DNA of 64,000 nucleotides from Temnothorax longispinosus (GCF_030848805.1 NC_092364.1:19387447-19451446), one strand, 5' to 3'; shown: positions 47,420 to 59,829, numbered from the stretch's first letter. Translations and numbers: made by a program. The notes: generated from the letters alone by a model not told the origin.

Positions 47420-49170
47420 CGATGGTCTCGGCGGGATACACGTACGGTCCGTGGTACGGGTGGAGATCCGGTCCACTCACCGCTCGTCGTCTCGTTGACA
47501 AATGTCTCGAGCATCCCCTGGGCATCTCCGCCCCCTCTTGGCTTAGGTTCGCTATCATCCCTTAACTCGCACTATCGAGCCACTCTCGGGCGAGCCTTGC
47601 GTTAATCCAAAGGAACGAGTCACCCCTCGTGCGACACACGGAGACCATTCAATTACCCGATGACGAACATCGTCGCCTGTCAGTTTGTAAATTACTTGCA
47701 TCGGCGTTGTCGAAACAGTTGAGCATTATTTTACCAGAGAGAAAGATTTTTCTCTACCATACAAATAAAATTTTGTATTCGCTATAGATTAAATTCTTTC
47801 TACTCATATATTTTTATGCACATGTTTGTAAAAAAATTTCTTTTTTATCTTATTTATTTTACGTAAGTTAAGTTGTTATTGTTCGCGAATGATATTTATC
47901 AGCAATTAGGCCGTCACGAAAAGTAGTTATTATTATTCGCAAGCGTCTCGGATATTCTTCGTTTTTCTTATCTGTCACGTATCACGTGTCTCCGATTAAT
48001 CCGTCACTTTGCAAAATACGTATGCAAAACGATCGGCTATCCAATTAATTTTCGACGACTCCATTTCTGGTATCGTAATTCTATTTTGCGACACCGGCGT
48101 GATATTTCCGTGTATTATTGCCGGGAGCGTCGTCGAAAATACGTGTCGGATAATAAATTTTTATCCAACCGTGATTGTAAGTGAAATGATTTAATTACGT
48201 TATTAAACGTATGTCAGTTAAACGACTGTAAGTAGGAAAATTGCGGCGAAAATATCGACGCGGGTAAATTGGCAAGCGGAGACAATGCGGATAAGATATA
48301 AGTAAATAGTCGACATTCCCAATAAAAGTATTTCTATTCTCGATACCCGCGTCAAACGATAATAAAATATAATTTCGTAATGACACATCCATTTCTTTTT
48401 CAAAGATCATCCAATTAGTTAGTAATAACATCGCCTTCCGTAGAATGTCGCGATAAGAGAATTAATTCTTAAATGATATTATTTCTGTTAAATCTCAATT
48501 CTTTAAATATAATTGGTTCAGAGGTATTTCATTAGTTTTCTTCCAGGTCTTAATCAATTACGTCACTCGTGCGAGGAGACACATTTCCTATCTCGATACT
48601 TAAATAGAACTTTCCGTCTGTGTCTCTCACTTTTCATGAACCCAAACCGGGGTTTACGTATTCATGCCCACGCGACATATCGGGGAAAACGACGTAGAAA
48701 GTGTGCGAGCGAGGGAAAAAGGGACACGGACAGCGGTAAAGCCGTACGGGGAGAAGGAGGAGAAGGAGAAGGAGAAAAGACGAGAAGGAGAACCTCTTGT
48801 AGGGTGAAGGGAAAGAAAAGTTTACAGCCCGTGTCCGAGAGATTCGTGCCGGAGCAGTCGATAAAAAATGTTTCTCGCGCCAAGATAATAAAAGTGCGAA
48901 TAAGCGGCAGGGAGCGATGAGAGACGAGGAAAGGAGATGTATGATGCAAGGAGAGACCAGCGAGGGTGGTGATCGAGAATGGGTGGGGTGCTGGAGAAGG
49001 ATCGGCGCGGCGGATGTTTGAAATATTCCCCCGTCCGACTCGAGGCTCGCGATGGGAAATCTTTATTGATTCGTACCCGTCGGCCGTGGCGCGTATATGG
49101 CTCCGGGTCAATATGATTTCTCTGCTTGGCTCTTCGCGTTGGCTGCTCGCGTGTTTTGTATATTTCTGCG
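47418..49170. other. gene-free stretch
   Basis: No gene recognised. AT-rich at about 47690-47960 and 48180-48520. The longest frame of the window (48662-49303, minus, 213 codons) crosses the GGAGAA tract and is S/P/L-rich; I do not accept it as a gene. Confidence 0.6.
48748..48792 (+). repeat. GGAGAA-type purine tract
   Basis: GGAGAA units with a single C at 48781. Purine-only for over 30 bases. Confidence 0.85.
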
Positions 49171-49200
49171 GACTGCACGTATACACACATACGTGCAGTC
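49171..49200. repeat. Perfect 12-bp inverted repeat
   Basis: GACTGCACGTAT (49171-49182) and its exact reverse complement (49189-49200) enclose a six-base ACACAC loop. About 0.04 such perfect 12-bp pairs with a loop of ten or less are expected by chance in 64 kb at equal base composition. It is short for a precursor RNA; a palindromic binding site or cruciform is as likely. Confidence 0.6.
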
Positions 49201-52200
49201 TCTCGCACTGTCTCTCATACGGCTGCGCATGGTCGCACGCACATTTGACATTACTTATAGAAAACCAAGAGAAGAGAAGATCGCGGGGTATTTTTTGGAA
49301 CAAAAGCCTGTTGCTGCAGCAATATTAATACAATGATAAATATTATAATTCTTTTTGCTATAAGATATCACTCGCATTTTTATATCTTACGTAACAGAAA
49401 ATTATTTAGTCCCTCCTATTCTTTGTACAAATTCTTTTCGTTATATTTACAAATTTGCAGATTTTTAAATAAAGTAGAATTGTATACTGTTATTTGTGAG
49501 AACAAAAAATAACCGCGAGATACTTGTGTATAATCTTGGATGTTACACGTCTCTTACGTGGCACTACATACAGCAAATGAGCCAAGTGGATCAATCAACC
49601 GTTTGCCAAATGGTAGCATCGAAGCTTGTTACGGCATCGGTCTCGTGTACGTATATATGTATGTACATCATCAACGAGCGAAATCTTGGTTCAGGTTTAC
49701 CATGCGGCGGCTAAGGAAGCTGCTCAAATGTTTGCACCCGCCAACATACGTCGTCAACGCGTTACGTTTACGCAACACCGCAGTGTCGGCCGCTTAGGTG
49801 TGTGTACATCCATCGGTGGTTGGCTAAGCACAGGTGAAGACAAGGGAGATAGGGGTATATTGCCTGGCGCTGGTTATACGACAGCGTTAAGTCGCTTGAT
49901 AGGGGACGTAATGATGGAAAATGCACGTGGCAACTGCGGTAACTCTACCCGTCTCCGTCCCCTTCTTTAAAGTGTCAACGGAAGAATCGGCCATCCATCT
50001 CAATCTTTTTCGCGATCTTCGCAAATACGTATGCATCGCTTCGACGCGACGCCTCCGTTTTAAATTCCGCTAATGTATTCCTTGTCTCTCTCTTATTCTA
50101 ATCCTGAATTAATGATTCGCGGCCATGCTTACAGTGGTAAGCTCCTCGCTCGCCTGATTACTTTTTCTTAGACATTAGATAATTATAAAACCGCCGTCTC
50201 TCTCGCACTAACGCAAAGTTATTCCTGTGCAACATTATCCCACCGTTTTGACGGACTCGACTATAATGGCGGGGCGACAACTGGATAAAGTTCGACAATC
50301 TGGCAGAGTCGCAAGCGGGGTGGCGAGCATTTAAGGATAACGCGTACAAATCTCGCCGGCTCTCGGTGCGGAAGGTGGATTTCTGGGCGTGTCTCCATCT
50401 GGCGACTCGGCGTCTATTAATTAATCGACGCGCAGCCGAGACTAACTGCAAGTTAATAAGCAAATTGCCATGCAATAAAGTTAGTGCCAAGTAGCGGAGT
50501 AAAGGGAATGTATAGGGATAGGAAGTGGAAAGCGGGCACAAGTCAGCGCGAGTCGGCGCCCTCGCCCCGGTTATAACAGTTACACCCTCTGCGGGGCCAC
50601 AGATGCGGCTTGCTATTCGCGCGAACCTCCCCTCGTTTCGACGCCTTACAGCACCCCATATAATTTAACGTCATTCATCCGACTCGCTTATTGAGGCACT
50701 CGTATTAAAATCTGGTAAAAATGCCGCTTGCACCAGCCAAAAGCCGCGCGCGAAATTACGTTTCTAAAGTTTAATTACACAGCGATGACTGCGAGGGATC
50801 GGCTGAGGAAAAGCTGCCTGTCGCTTCGCGAGAAATCGGTAATTTTTTATGATCTTAAAGCGCAACCGTTGAGATCAGCTTGCGTACACGTTCGTGGAAA
50901 ACCGATCGCAAAAATGTCTAAAAGTTATCCTTTCTAGTCTCGCTTACAATGACGCGTAAGTGTGCCGACCGGATAGGGAACACAAATAAATCCATCTGAC
51001 GACCAATGAGAATATTCTATCAATCAGGCGGGGTCTCTCTCGCAGCCGCGTTTAATTAACACGGAATCGCACTCTCGTCGCCGGCAACGAGACTGACAAC
51101 GTGTTTGAGCCGAACGAGTGTCGAATAAAATTATCGCTCGACTCGACATCCACACTCTTTGCTCGTCTCGTTGGGGGTACGGCTGGCAATAACGATAATA
51201 ATACTTCATGCAAATCCTTTAATATCCGTTGATGAAGCTACCCGGGCGTCCCCCCCATTCCGGGCTTCACGACACCCTCGGGGATGTTAGACGCGGCATC
51301 GCTCTTCCCTGGACATGCCCACCCGTCCTTCGATTCAGTGCAGTTGACACTCTGAGAAATGACATGCTTCATTATTATAATATCGTCGCCGCGACGCGAG
51401 AGCGTATGCGTATTGGTGCGCGTCGCGAGAGTGCGTTCTCGATACGGTTTCATTATATTCATGCACACGCACCGGCGCCATTTGTCCCCGGCCGCAAAAT
51501 GCAAAGTGTCCGAGACAAAACTGAGGGATCGAATATGAGGCCCCGAGCATATGCACGTATATCGAAGCGTAATTTATCCGGAATGTCGTTCTGCCCGTCT
51601 TCATCATCCATCATTGTGTTACAGCTCAGACATCGTATTACGAACTTGAAGATCATTTAACTATCACAAGTGGTAAAAGAACATGATATGTCCGAATGTT
51701 ATACAGTGTAAAATTCACGGAAATAAATTCATATAATTAAGCTTATTAATGCCACGTTGAAAAGATTATATAAGAATATTAGAAAATACTGTTGTAAGAG
51801 AGAGTACTGCGGAAACAAGCTAAAGTTTTTCCCTCCTGCCGCTTGGTATACTCTTGCTTATAGCCTACCAACAAGGGAATATGAGATCGAAAGAGTGAGG
51901 CGAAGCGAGAGGGACGGATAGAACCTCCCACGAAGTTCCCCCGATTCGCCGCGCGGCGTAGACTCTCGTAAAGCTTAAATAAAGATAACCGAGGCTTAGG
52001 GTTGATATCATGCTGAGGGGGCGTTACGGCTGGTTGAGTCAACGAAATCAATTTATTCTCCCCTCCCCACTCCGTGGGCACCACCCCTCCTCGGTTCTCC
52101 TTCGGAGTCTTCTGCCTCGGCAAGGCGGCAGCAGACAAGGAAAAAGAGGGTGTGGATCGCACACAGTCACACGCACAGAACCACCTTCGCCACTATACAC

Positions 52201-54757
52201 ACGGACATTTGCGGAAACGTGGAACGGGGTTGAAGTGCGATCGTGCGGAGAGACTCATCTGGTTTAATGGTGAGTTTATTTGGGTCGATTCCCCACCTTT
52301 TAATCAACAGGATTGCCGCTCAGACCGCCTACCGACACGGCCACGGACGACTACCGTGTATAGGCCCACATTCTCTGCCTCGCCACGTAAAATCATCCCC
52401 GTGAAGCCACCCCCTTACCGCGGTCCCACTCTCCCTGCCTCCGGAGCGAACGTTTCCCTCTTCCCCGCACTCTCCCGCTTCGCTCTCCCGCGCGCTGGAA
52501 AAGACGAGCTTGTGGCTGTTGGTTGGCGAGCTTTCGAAACCGCGGGGACGGTTATTACCACCGGCTAATCCCGGAGCTCGTTGCCTTGGCATTCTCTCTC
52601 GCTTCTTCTTAGTTCCCTCGGTTCCCTTCTACGACGCCTCTCTGTCGAATAAATGTCCGTAGTTAAACGAAATAAAATAACTCCTCGTCGTTCAACCAGA
52701 CGGTCCAATCGGTACTTAAGACAAAGTTGGCTGAGAAAGAAATTATCTAGGGTAACACCACGCATTTAAAATACGTATATTTTGAATACTATTATCAACA
52801 ACGTAATGATACAAAAAGCCCTGAAAAACACTTCCGGCTCTAAACTCAATCTGTCAGCGGTACGAGGAATAAAATGAGGAATCCATGTTTTTCCATGAAC
52901 GATCGAAGGTAGTCTGTTCATCGCGGTAATCCCCAGCCACGAGGGGTCAGAAGGAGAAAGAAGGTAGCCGGCGCGTTACAGGAGAAAGAATCCAATATGG
53001 ACGTTGGTCAATCCGATTTCACGGACCCTCCACCATCCGTCAAATATGTTATTGGATCCCTTCGTGCGCGATATCAGCGACTACCAAAATCCCGGTTAAT
53101 GTCCGCAGGTCTGTGATCCAGACACGGTGCTCGAGCCAAACGGAAAATCCTTAAAGGAAAAAAAAACGATCGTCGCCGAGACATCCTGGTCTTTCCGATA
53201 TGGGGCCAACAGAATTCGCCAGTGCCGCCAGTGTTATATTTTCATTATGTCTTACATGTGAAAGACGTGTTCCATTATTTAAAGCACAAAGTGAAAACCG
53301 TGGTAAGATGCGCATCGCCGGACGAATGTTGGTGCCGATGTCAATCTTCTTGAACCGTCTTCTGGCCGTCGCCTACTTCATTTACTAGATCTCCCTTCCA
53401 GCTGACATTCGCGAGTACAAATCAAATTTTAAAACACCAAGAGGCATATTTGAAGAGACAAATGCGAATAGAAGATTCATCTCACACTTAATATTACCGA
53501 AATATTCGTGGTATTAATGGAATCGAAGAAAAACGGCCGACAGTCACGTCGCAGTTGCAGATTTGCAACTCTTCTTTCGTCTCTCGTGCTAACTCGATCC
53601 TATAAATCGTACGTTCAGCGAGTAGTAACGCCCAACTCGTTTCGGTCCGGTCACAATCGGAACAATGACGCGGAGAGTGTACCCTACCGGCAAGACAGAA
53701 ATATGGCCGGTCCTCCTGCTCGATTCAGTTCGTCGGCTAGTCGAGAGATAGGATGAGAGTAAGAGGAAACGTGGAGGATGATCGTAACGTAGAGAGAAAG
53801 AGAACAGTGTCGTACAGCATACGGTTAAAAAGAGAGAAACAGTTAGACATAGTGGGCGAGGAGGAGGAAGGGGAGGGGAGGTGGAGGAGGAAGTCGCGGA
53901 CTCCACCTTCTTAATTCAGGGAGAGGCGATAAAAATGACAGAGCCACTGCTCGCCTGCGCTGACTTATATCCATTTACTACACAACGGGTGCCTGACAAA
54001 AAATAAGAATGGAATAAATAATAGCTTGCTCCTCATTCAAAGGATAACAAATGCGTCTCTGAAAAGGTTCCGGCTGACAATGGGGTGGAGAGTCGCTTAC
54101 ACACGGTCGCGCCCTGTCTCGCGTGTCGACTCCTCTCGCTCTCTCGTGTCTTCCTCCTAGAGCCCGTAAAGAACGCTCGCGGTTGTGTAACGAGAGTGTC
54201 CGCGACGTAGAGTTCCCGCCTTGCTTAATGTTCGGCCTCTGTGCCGGACAAAATGACAAATTATATCGCGGAACGTGTTACTTCGAAAGTAGATTGAGTT
54301 TTGAAAATAACATTGAAATCGACATACCGCGCACCGCCTTGTAGTGTCTATAGAGGTATGAAAGAAAATACGAGAGATCGAAACCGCTTATAGAAGAAGT
54401 TCCGTGCCCCCTTCCCGTTCAATAGCAACGGGAGGGAAAATGATTTGTCGTCGTTCGTCTCGGCTGTCATCGGGGCCCGTGACACGTTCCCATCATATAC
54501 ACGTATATACAGGAAACGCGCGGAATATCGGAATACGGGTACGAGAAAAGCAGTTAAGCCAATAGGGGTAACAATGCAGATCCTGACGCGATCCGCGTGC
54601 ATCGCAGGTCTGGCTCTATGGCACCGTGGTCTACGAAAGGAACATCGGGAACGAACGACAGGAGCGACGTGTCGACTTATATCTCGCTGTGTATAGAGTA
54701 GACGTAAAGCGACTAAATCCGCGTCACCGGTCAGGAATAGCGACGTGAATAATGAAA
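49201..54757. other. gene-free stretch
   Basis: No gene recognised. AT-rich valleys lie at about 49320-49500 and 51655-51790. A G/A-rich tract is at 53857-53893. Frames of 114-182 codons (49626-49970, 51229-51660, 52074-52568, 54348-54896) each overlap a frame of similar length in another frame or strand and have no family resemblance. Confidence 0.6.
53857..53893 (+). repeat. GAGG/GGGGA purine tract
   Basis: G-rich purine run with three G-runs of three or more, one short of the standard quadruplex pattern. Confidence 0.75.
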
Positions 54758-54792
54758 GGGGAACGCGGGCGGGCGACGGGGAGGGGGAGGGG
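54758..54792 (+). other. Strong G-quadruplex motif, plus strand
   Basis: Six G-runs (4, 3, 3, 4, 5 and 4) in 35 bases, separated by loops of 5, 1, 4, 1 and 1 bases. This exceeds the four-run requirement and is the densest quadruplex pattern in the window. Confidence 0.7.
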
Positions 54793-55578
54793 AGGATCAC
54801 GGTGGCACGATTCGGCGTGTATAGCGAAATGCACAAGGGCAGAGAAAGGACCCCTTTTCCCATTCTAGAGGGGGGTAAGGTGGGCTCGCGCGGCACAATG
54901 CGAGCAGCCGCGGTCCGTTGTTGCGCGCCGGGCCTAATCCGATTAGAGCATGCACCAAAAAGAGCAAACGCCCAAATCGCATTTATATTAGCTTCGTGAA
55001 TGAGTCGTAAATATTTATGTTGCAGAGGCCCGTGGAAGTGCGGGCACCGCTAATCGGTTCAAGGATGTCGTCGACGATTGAATTAAATTTTTTCGGGCCC
55101 GGCGAGCTTTCGCAAAGCCGAGCAATCCTCCTGAAACTCGGCTCGAAATAGATCGACACGAAACGTTCGTCCCTCTCGTTAAATCTCGTAGATTACTATA
55201 TTTTCCGCGAGCCTTCGATTTTACGACTTTCTGCAAAGTTGACTGGAAAATTTGCGACAGTGATTAGACTCGCGCGGATGGGGACGAAGCCTATCAGCGT
55301 AAAAAAAAAAAGAAAAATGCCAACACCTCCGGCAAAGTGTCGAGGAGCCCCTCTCTAATTATTCGGCATCGGTGAGTCTTTAGTTCGTGGGGCGCATCAA
55401 TCACCAACGCCTTGTCAGACGATCGCGTAATTCCTGTCCGAATCGCTCGCGCCGCCGCGCTTGAGCGGCGGACAAAATTTCTTCTTTCGCTCCTCGGGTC
55501 GCGGCTGCAAATGAGTTTATAAAGGCAATATCTCCGTTCGCGGTGTAGTTCGTCGAACCGCCGTCGTTGGTATCGCCA

Positions 55579-55614
55579 TCGTCGTCGTCGTCGTCGTCGA
55601 CGTCTACGTCGCCG
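55579..55614. repeat. (TCG)n triplet repeat
   Basis: Seven TCG units, then ACGTCTACGTCGCCG. Gives poly-Arg on the minus strand. Confidence 0.85.
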
Positions 55615-55930
55615 ATTCCTCTCTTCCCCGCGCGCGCGCGGCGCTAATAATAAAGTTTCCTCGGGTGGTTCGACAACGCGTAGACAGATTTTTAAATTTC
55701 CCGTCACAAGGAAAAACCGCCTCCTACCCGCTTGCTCTGTCTCTTTTTTTCTCTCATCGCCTCTTTCTTCCTTCGCCGCTTCTTCTTTCTTCTTCTTCTC
55801 GCTTACTACCCCCGGCGGCTAGATTCTCGATATAACCACTAGGGGCGACGAAGTAGCGGGGGCGTGCCCTCCCCCAAGACCGAGGGAAAAATTAATAAAG
55901 TTGAGGAACAAAGTAAGTTGGATGGCGTAA

Positions 55931-55945
55931 TGCTGCTGCTGCTGC
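55931..55945. repeat. (CTG)n triplet repeat
   Basis: Short run of five CTG-type units. Confidence 0.75.
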
Positions 55946-56052
55946 CAGGAGAGAAGTAGGAGAGGGATGGTAAAGAGAGGGCGGAAGGCTTCCAAGGGTG
56001 GACTTTATTATAACGGAGTGTCGACTCTTTTATGCTTCCTCCGCCACCTCTC

Positions 56053-56086
56053 GCTTCTTCTTCTTCTTCTTTCTCTTCTTCTTCCT
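56053..56086. repeat. (CTT)n-rich tract
   Basis: CTT units with one TTTCT interruption; a looser copy lies at about 55761-55801. The translated Leu/Ser runs are artefacts. Confidence 0.8.
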
Positions 56087-56250
56087 CTGCTCTTTCCTCT
56101 CCTTTTTACTTCTCGCCTTAGCTGTTACCTCGTCGCGTTGCAAGTACTGATATACACGTGGTAGTCTTACTTAGCTTCGGCAAACCAACACTGTATGCTC
56201 TTCGTCGTAGTTTTCCACCCTTACTTTCATCGTTATCTTGTATTCTATGG

Positions 56251-56323
56251 TTCCATGCTTGCTCGCTCAATACGCGGTCGCGTTTTAATTTTTCCACCGC
56301 GTATTGAGCGAGCAAGTATGGAA
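56251..56323. repeat. 28-bp hairpin (candidate small-RNA precursor or MITE)
   Basis: The left arm (56251-56278) and right arm (56296-56323) are reverse complements over 28 bases with a single mismatch, which would be a G:U wobble in one of the two transcripts. The loop is 17 bases (56279-56295) and the whole is 73 bases, close to a pre-miRNA in size. A further CTAT/ATAG pair (56245-56248 with 56328-56331) could extend the stem across an internal loop. An 8-base direct repeat TTATCTTG flanks it at 56233-56240 and 56343-56350, as an 8-bp target duplication would, but the hairpin arms do not reach those repeats. The near-perfect pairing suggests a young structure. Expression is unknown; a very small fold-back element is equally possible. 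Confidence 0.7.
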
Positions 56324-57230
56324 TAAAATAGTTTTGTACGTTTTATCTTGAGTATAGAATCTTCACGTTATTAATTCCTTGTCAGATATTTATACTGCAA
56401 TAGTTACTAGTGTAATGGATTTGATATATTTGATTTAGAAATAAATCCAAGTAACATGGACGTGAGAAAAGAAAAAAAATTAGTCACGTCCACAATTCGC
56501 AATAATACCATAGCCTACTCAAAGATTGCATCAAAGCTTCGATGTCCAATGGACGATGTTCCATGCAATCGGGAGAGAAAAAAAAAGAGAAAGACAGAGA
56601 AAGATGGGGATTGCAGAGAAAGAAAGAAATAATAAAAATATAAGGGACGAAGGGAGAAGAAAACAATTCGAGGGAGAGAACGTGCGAAGGGGATGAAGGT
56701 AGAAAATAGCGGATGGAAAGGGATGGACATGAGTGGAGTGAGAAAGAGAGGACGATCACTCGCGCAACGGTTGATGGACAGCGGCGCCAATTTGACGGTC
56801 GGAGGCTCCGGCCACGTGGGGCTCTTTTTTTGGTGGCGATGGCCGACCCTCCCCCACAAACGACTGCCAAGAGCCGCTGAATATTGCATCGGCTGTTTGA
56901 AAGGGCTGCTGCAACGTCGAGAGAGCGTATTGCAGAGAGAAAAAGAGAGAGATAGATATGAGAGACGGTGGCTACGGGGGGCGGAGGAACTAGAGGGGAA
57001 CGAGTAGCCGAGAGAAAGAGAGCGCGAGATGAGTGAATCGGGCGACGGCTAGGGGGTCAGGGTGTAGCGTTGGGTGGCGTCACACGGTCTACCAACACCA
57101 CCTTGCATCACCTGCTCACCTCCACGGGCTTTCGTTTCCATCACGGCTCGTCGCTGCATATCACACGTCGGTCAAACGCCACTCTGTGCTAGCAATGAAA
57201 TCGCTATACGTTCGCGCACGTACGCGTTAA
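56324..57230. other. gene-free stretch
   Basis: No gene recognised. AT-rich to about 56460, then purine-rich (56570-56760). A 9-bp inverted repeat lies at 56457-56492, which is within chance. Frames of 104-128 codons on opposite strands overlap each other. Confidence 0.6.
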
Positions 57231-57294
57231 GTGTATGTGTGCGTGCACGCGCGCGCGCGCGCGCATGTACGCGTCCGTGCGCGTGTTTTACGTA
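57231..57294. repeat. TG/CG alternating tract
   Basis: GTGTATGTGTGCGTGCAC, then a pure (GC)n of about 17 bases, then TGTACGCG and GTGCGCGTG. Long purine-pyrimidine alternation with a CG core makes this the strongest Z-DNA-prone segment in the window. Confidence 0.85.
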
Positions 57295-59633
57295 CGCGTC
57301 CGCGAATGTGCGCGAAGCACACATAGAAAAATCTCTATATCCATGGCGTGCATACGAATTATTTATTCCGCCAGGGCGTCGCTTACCGCTCCGACGGTTA
57401 CTGGCCGATCATCCGGCCGATTTTCGGCACGGATGACCATATATGAACCTTTGTTTTGTGCCAATTTTTCTTTTTCTCTCTCTCTCTCTCTCTCTTTTTT
57501 CATTTTCCGTTTCCCTCCGCTTCTGTTTTTCTCACCTATACCACAGTGAGTCGCAACTACGCACGTATTCTGTTGCTCGCAAACATTTCCATTAGAGATA
57601 TCGGTATTTCAGACACCGCGTATAAAATGAAGCAAGATCGTCGATCGAGGCATGACAAACGGATTCAGTTAAGACTTTAGGAACAAATATTTACGCTAAT
57701 GTTAAATCTTTGTCCTTTCATTCCTCCAGACTTGTGAAGCAATTTTAAGAGCAACGTGAAGTACAGGATCCTTAAGAATTAAGGGGCACTCGTAGCCATG
57801 AAAAGAAGATGAGGCGCGAAAAAATTAAACGTCAAACCCCGGGAGGGTCCGCGTCCCTTCAAAAGGCATCACCAGCGAGATGGCATAATCGCAGTTAGGC
57901 TCAATTCATTAAGGAATTTAAAGGGTGGCGGAAAACGACAGCGTGAACCCTTAATGGTTTTCTCAATTACGAGTCAGAGTCGGTGGATGGTGCAGGTCTC
58001 AAAGCTGGCCTAGTCATCCGTAATAAAATAAATTAGGAGAAGAGCGGGACGGAATAGTGCAATTATTGGCTTGCCACTCCGGCAAACTAGATATAATGCC
58101 TCATCGCCCCCGTCGTACCGATCGCCCTCGACCACCAACGACTTCGTTCACAATAGCTGAATTGGCCAATTTGTAATAACGTTTAGTATATATTCGTCTT
58201 TCATTTCTCGCATTACTTAATTTTATTTTCACAGTTCATCGTCAGGTATGACTCACAAAAAAATAACAATATTAAATTAACCGCGATTGATTCTACCTTC
58301 TAAATAAAAATTATTAATAAGGAAAATAATTTATTCGTTTTACAATTACTAAAGAAAAGATCACATAACGTTTGAAAGCATTTAACCGTAATATATAATT
58401 ACAATATGTCTTTAAATACAATTACGTTTCTTAACGAGTCTTATTTCGGGGGGAAAAAAGAGCATTCTTTTCTCATCTCGCCTAAACGGTCAATCGTTGT
58501 TACGCGGACTCGCGTTCTCGTCGATAGCGGGCAAACGCGCTAAGCAATCCGGTCGCGTACAATTTGAACCAATCCCGCGAGGATAGCGACGACGAATGAG
58601 AGGAGAAGCCATTACCGGCGGAAAAGTAAGATCAGGATGCGGGTGGCGTCGTGACGCCTAATGAACCCATCAGCCTGGCGCGTGCCCTCCGCACAGAGTT
58701 GTGATTAGACTGGGCATTCCGGGACCGTGCCGCGTACGAAACTTATCCCGACTGCGCGACCAGTTCGAGAACCCCGCTCGGGTTTCAATTATACCGAAGA
58801 TTCTCCCGACAGTGTCGTTACTCCGCAAGGATAATAATCGTACATAAGGTCCGAATGAGAGGCGAGCGACCGGGAGAAAATTAAACGTATGTAGATTGAA
58901 TCGTAATACGCGGCGCTTAACTTGACGTCCGGTTACGTCGTGTTTACAAAAATGCAACCTGCACTTCACCCGCGTAGCATCTTCACAGGGATGTCATTAT
59001 TCGTGCATCATTGTTCGCTCGTGGACGATCTCTGACGATTTCACGTACTAATAGGGGCTATTCAACGCTAGTAAGTTGTTTCCAAATATTGACAACTCGA
59101 ACAACTTTCTTACTATTTTGTCGAATGGTAAACGATACGTTCAACGTGTGAATGCGTAACACAACCGTCTTTACCTCGGGGAACGGAGCCGTAGGGAGCA
59201 ACAAGAGTCATTCGAAACGTGTTTTCACGAATGACCGTGTAATGACGAATAATGGGACCCTCCTGGACGGCCGGCTTGACATTTCTACGCCGCGTGATGC
59301 ACGAGAAAAGCGATGTGGAATGACTGATGATCGTCTTAAGGTTTCTCGAGGCGGACTCGAGAAAGAGAGAAAGAGCGATACGTTGGAACAGGTAGCCCCC
59401 GACAAGCTAGCCTGCGGGAGTCACATACTGAGTACTGAATGGAGAGAGTCCTCGTATTCCCGGGATGTGGACGCTCTTCGTCCTTTTTTTTTCGTCCGTC
59501 TCGTTTGCCCCACCGCTCGTCTCCTTCGTCCCTCTCGCCGTAGATTGGACAGAAAGACAGTGCGGCCAAGAAAAATGCTCGCTCGCCTCTGGTGGCCCGT
59601 CCGAGATTTGTGCCTGTATTATTGTATAGTTCT
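57295..59633. other. gene-free stretch
   Basis: No gene recognised. It has a short CT tract (57475-57496) and an AT-rich valley at about 58180-58450. The 182-codon frame at 59152-59700 overlaps a 118-codon minus-strand frame and ends in a CT-derived Ser/Leu run. Confidence 0.65.
57475..57496. repeat. (CT)n tract
   Basis: Clean CT run between T-runs. Confidence 0.85.
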
Positions 59634-59769
59634 CTTTCTTTCCCTCTCTCTCTCTCTCTCTCTTTCTCCCTCTTTCGTGCTTGTAAATACACACATATGA
59701 GGATTATGGATGCTCGCGAGCGACTCGCGCCAGCGTCGCTGAATGGTCTTCAACCTGAGAGAGAAAGAG

Positions 59770-59816
<47 letters not shown>

Positions 59817-59829
59817 AGAGAGCAAAGGA
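59634..59829. repeat. CT tract and GA tract in inverted pair
   Basis: A pyrimidine tract at 59634-59675, mostly (CT)n, and a purine tract at 59757-59829, mostly (GA)n, are separated by about 80 bases. Being complementary, they could form a long imperfect hairpin in DNA or in a transcript. Confidence 0.85.

Larger units (their letters stand above)
54793..56250. other. gene-free stretch
   Basis: No gene recognised. It contains a TCG triplet run (55579-55614), a CTG run (55931-55945) and CTT-rich DNA (about 55740-55800 and 56053-56086). The 137-codon minus-strand frame at 55294-55707 is poly-Arg across the triplet run. Confidence 0.65.

Noticed and set aside
48662..49303. Longest open frame of the window (213 codons, minus strand)
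   Set aside because: S/P/L-rich translation of a CT/GA-biased region; overlaps 120-135-codon frames on the other strand; no domain and no splice or start support.
55452..55485. GC-only stem (CCGCCGC/GCGGCGG) followed by an A/T run, resembling a bacterial terminator
   Set aside because: The DNA is eukaryotic, the stem is only 7 bp and no gene ends here.
59152..59700. 182-codon plus-strand frame
   Set aside because: Overlapped by minus-strand frames of 118 and 95 codons and ends in a microsatellite-derived run.
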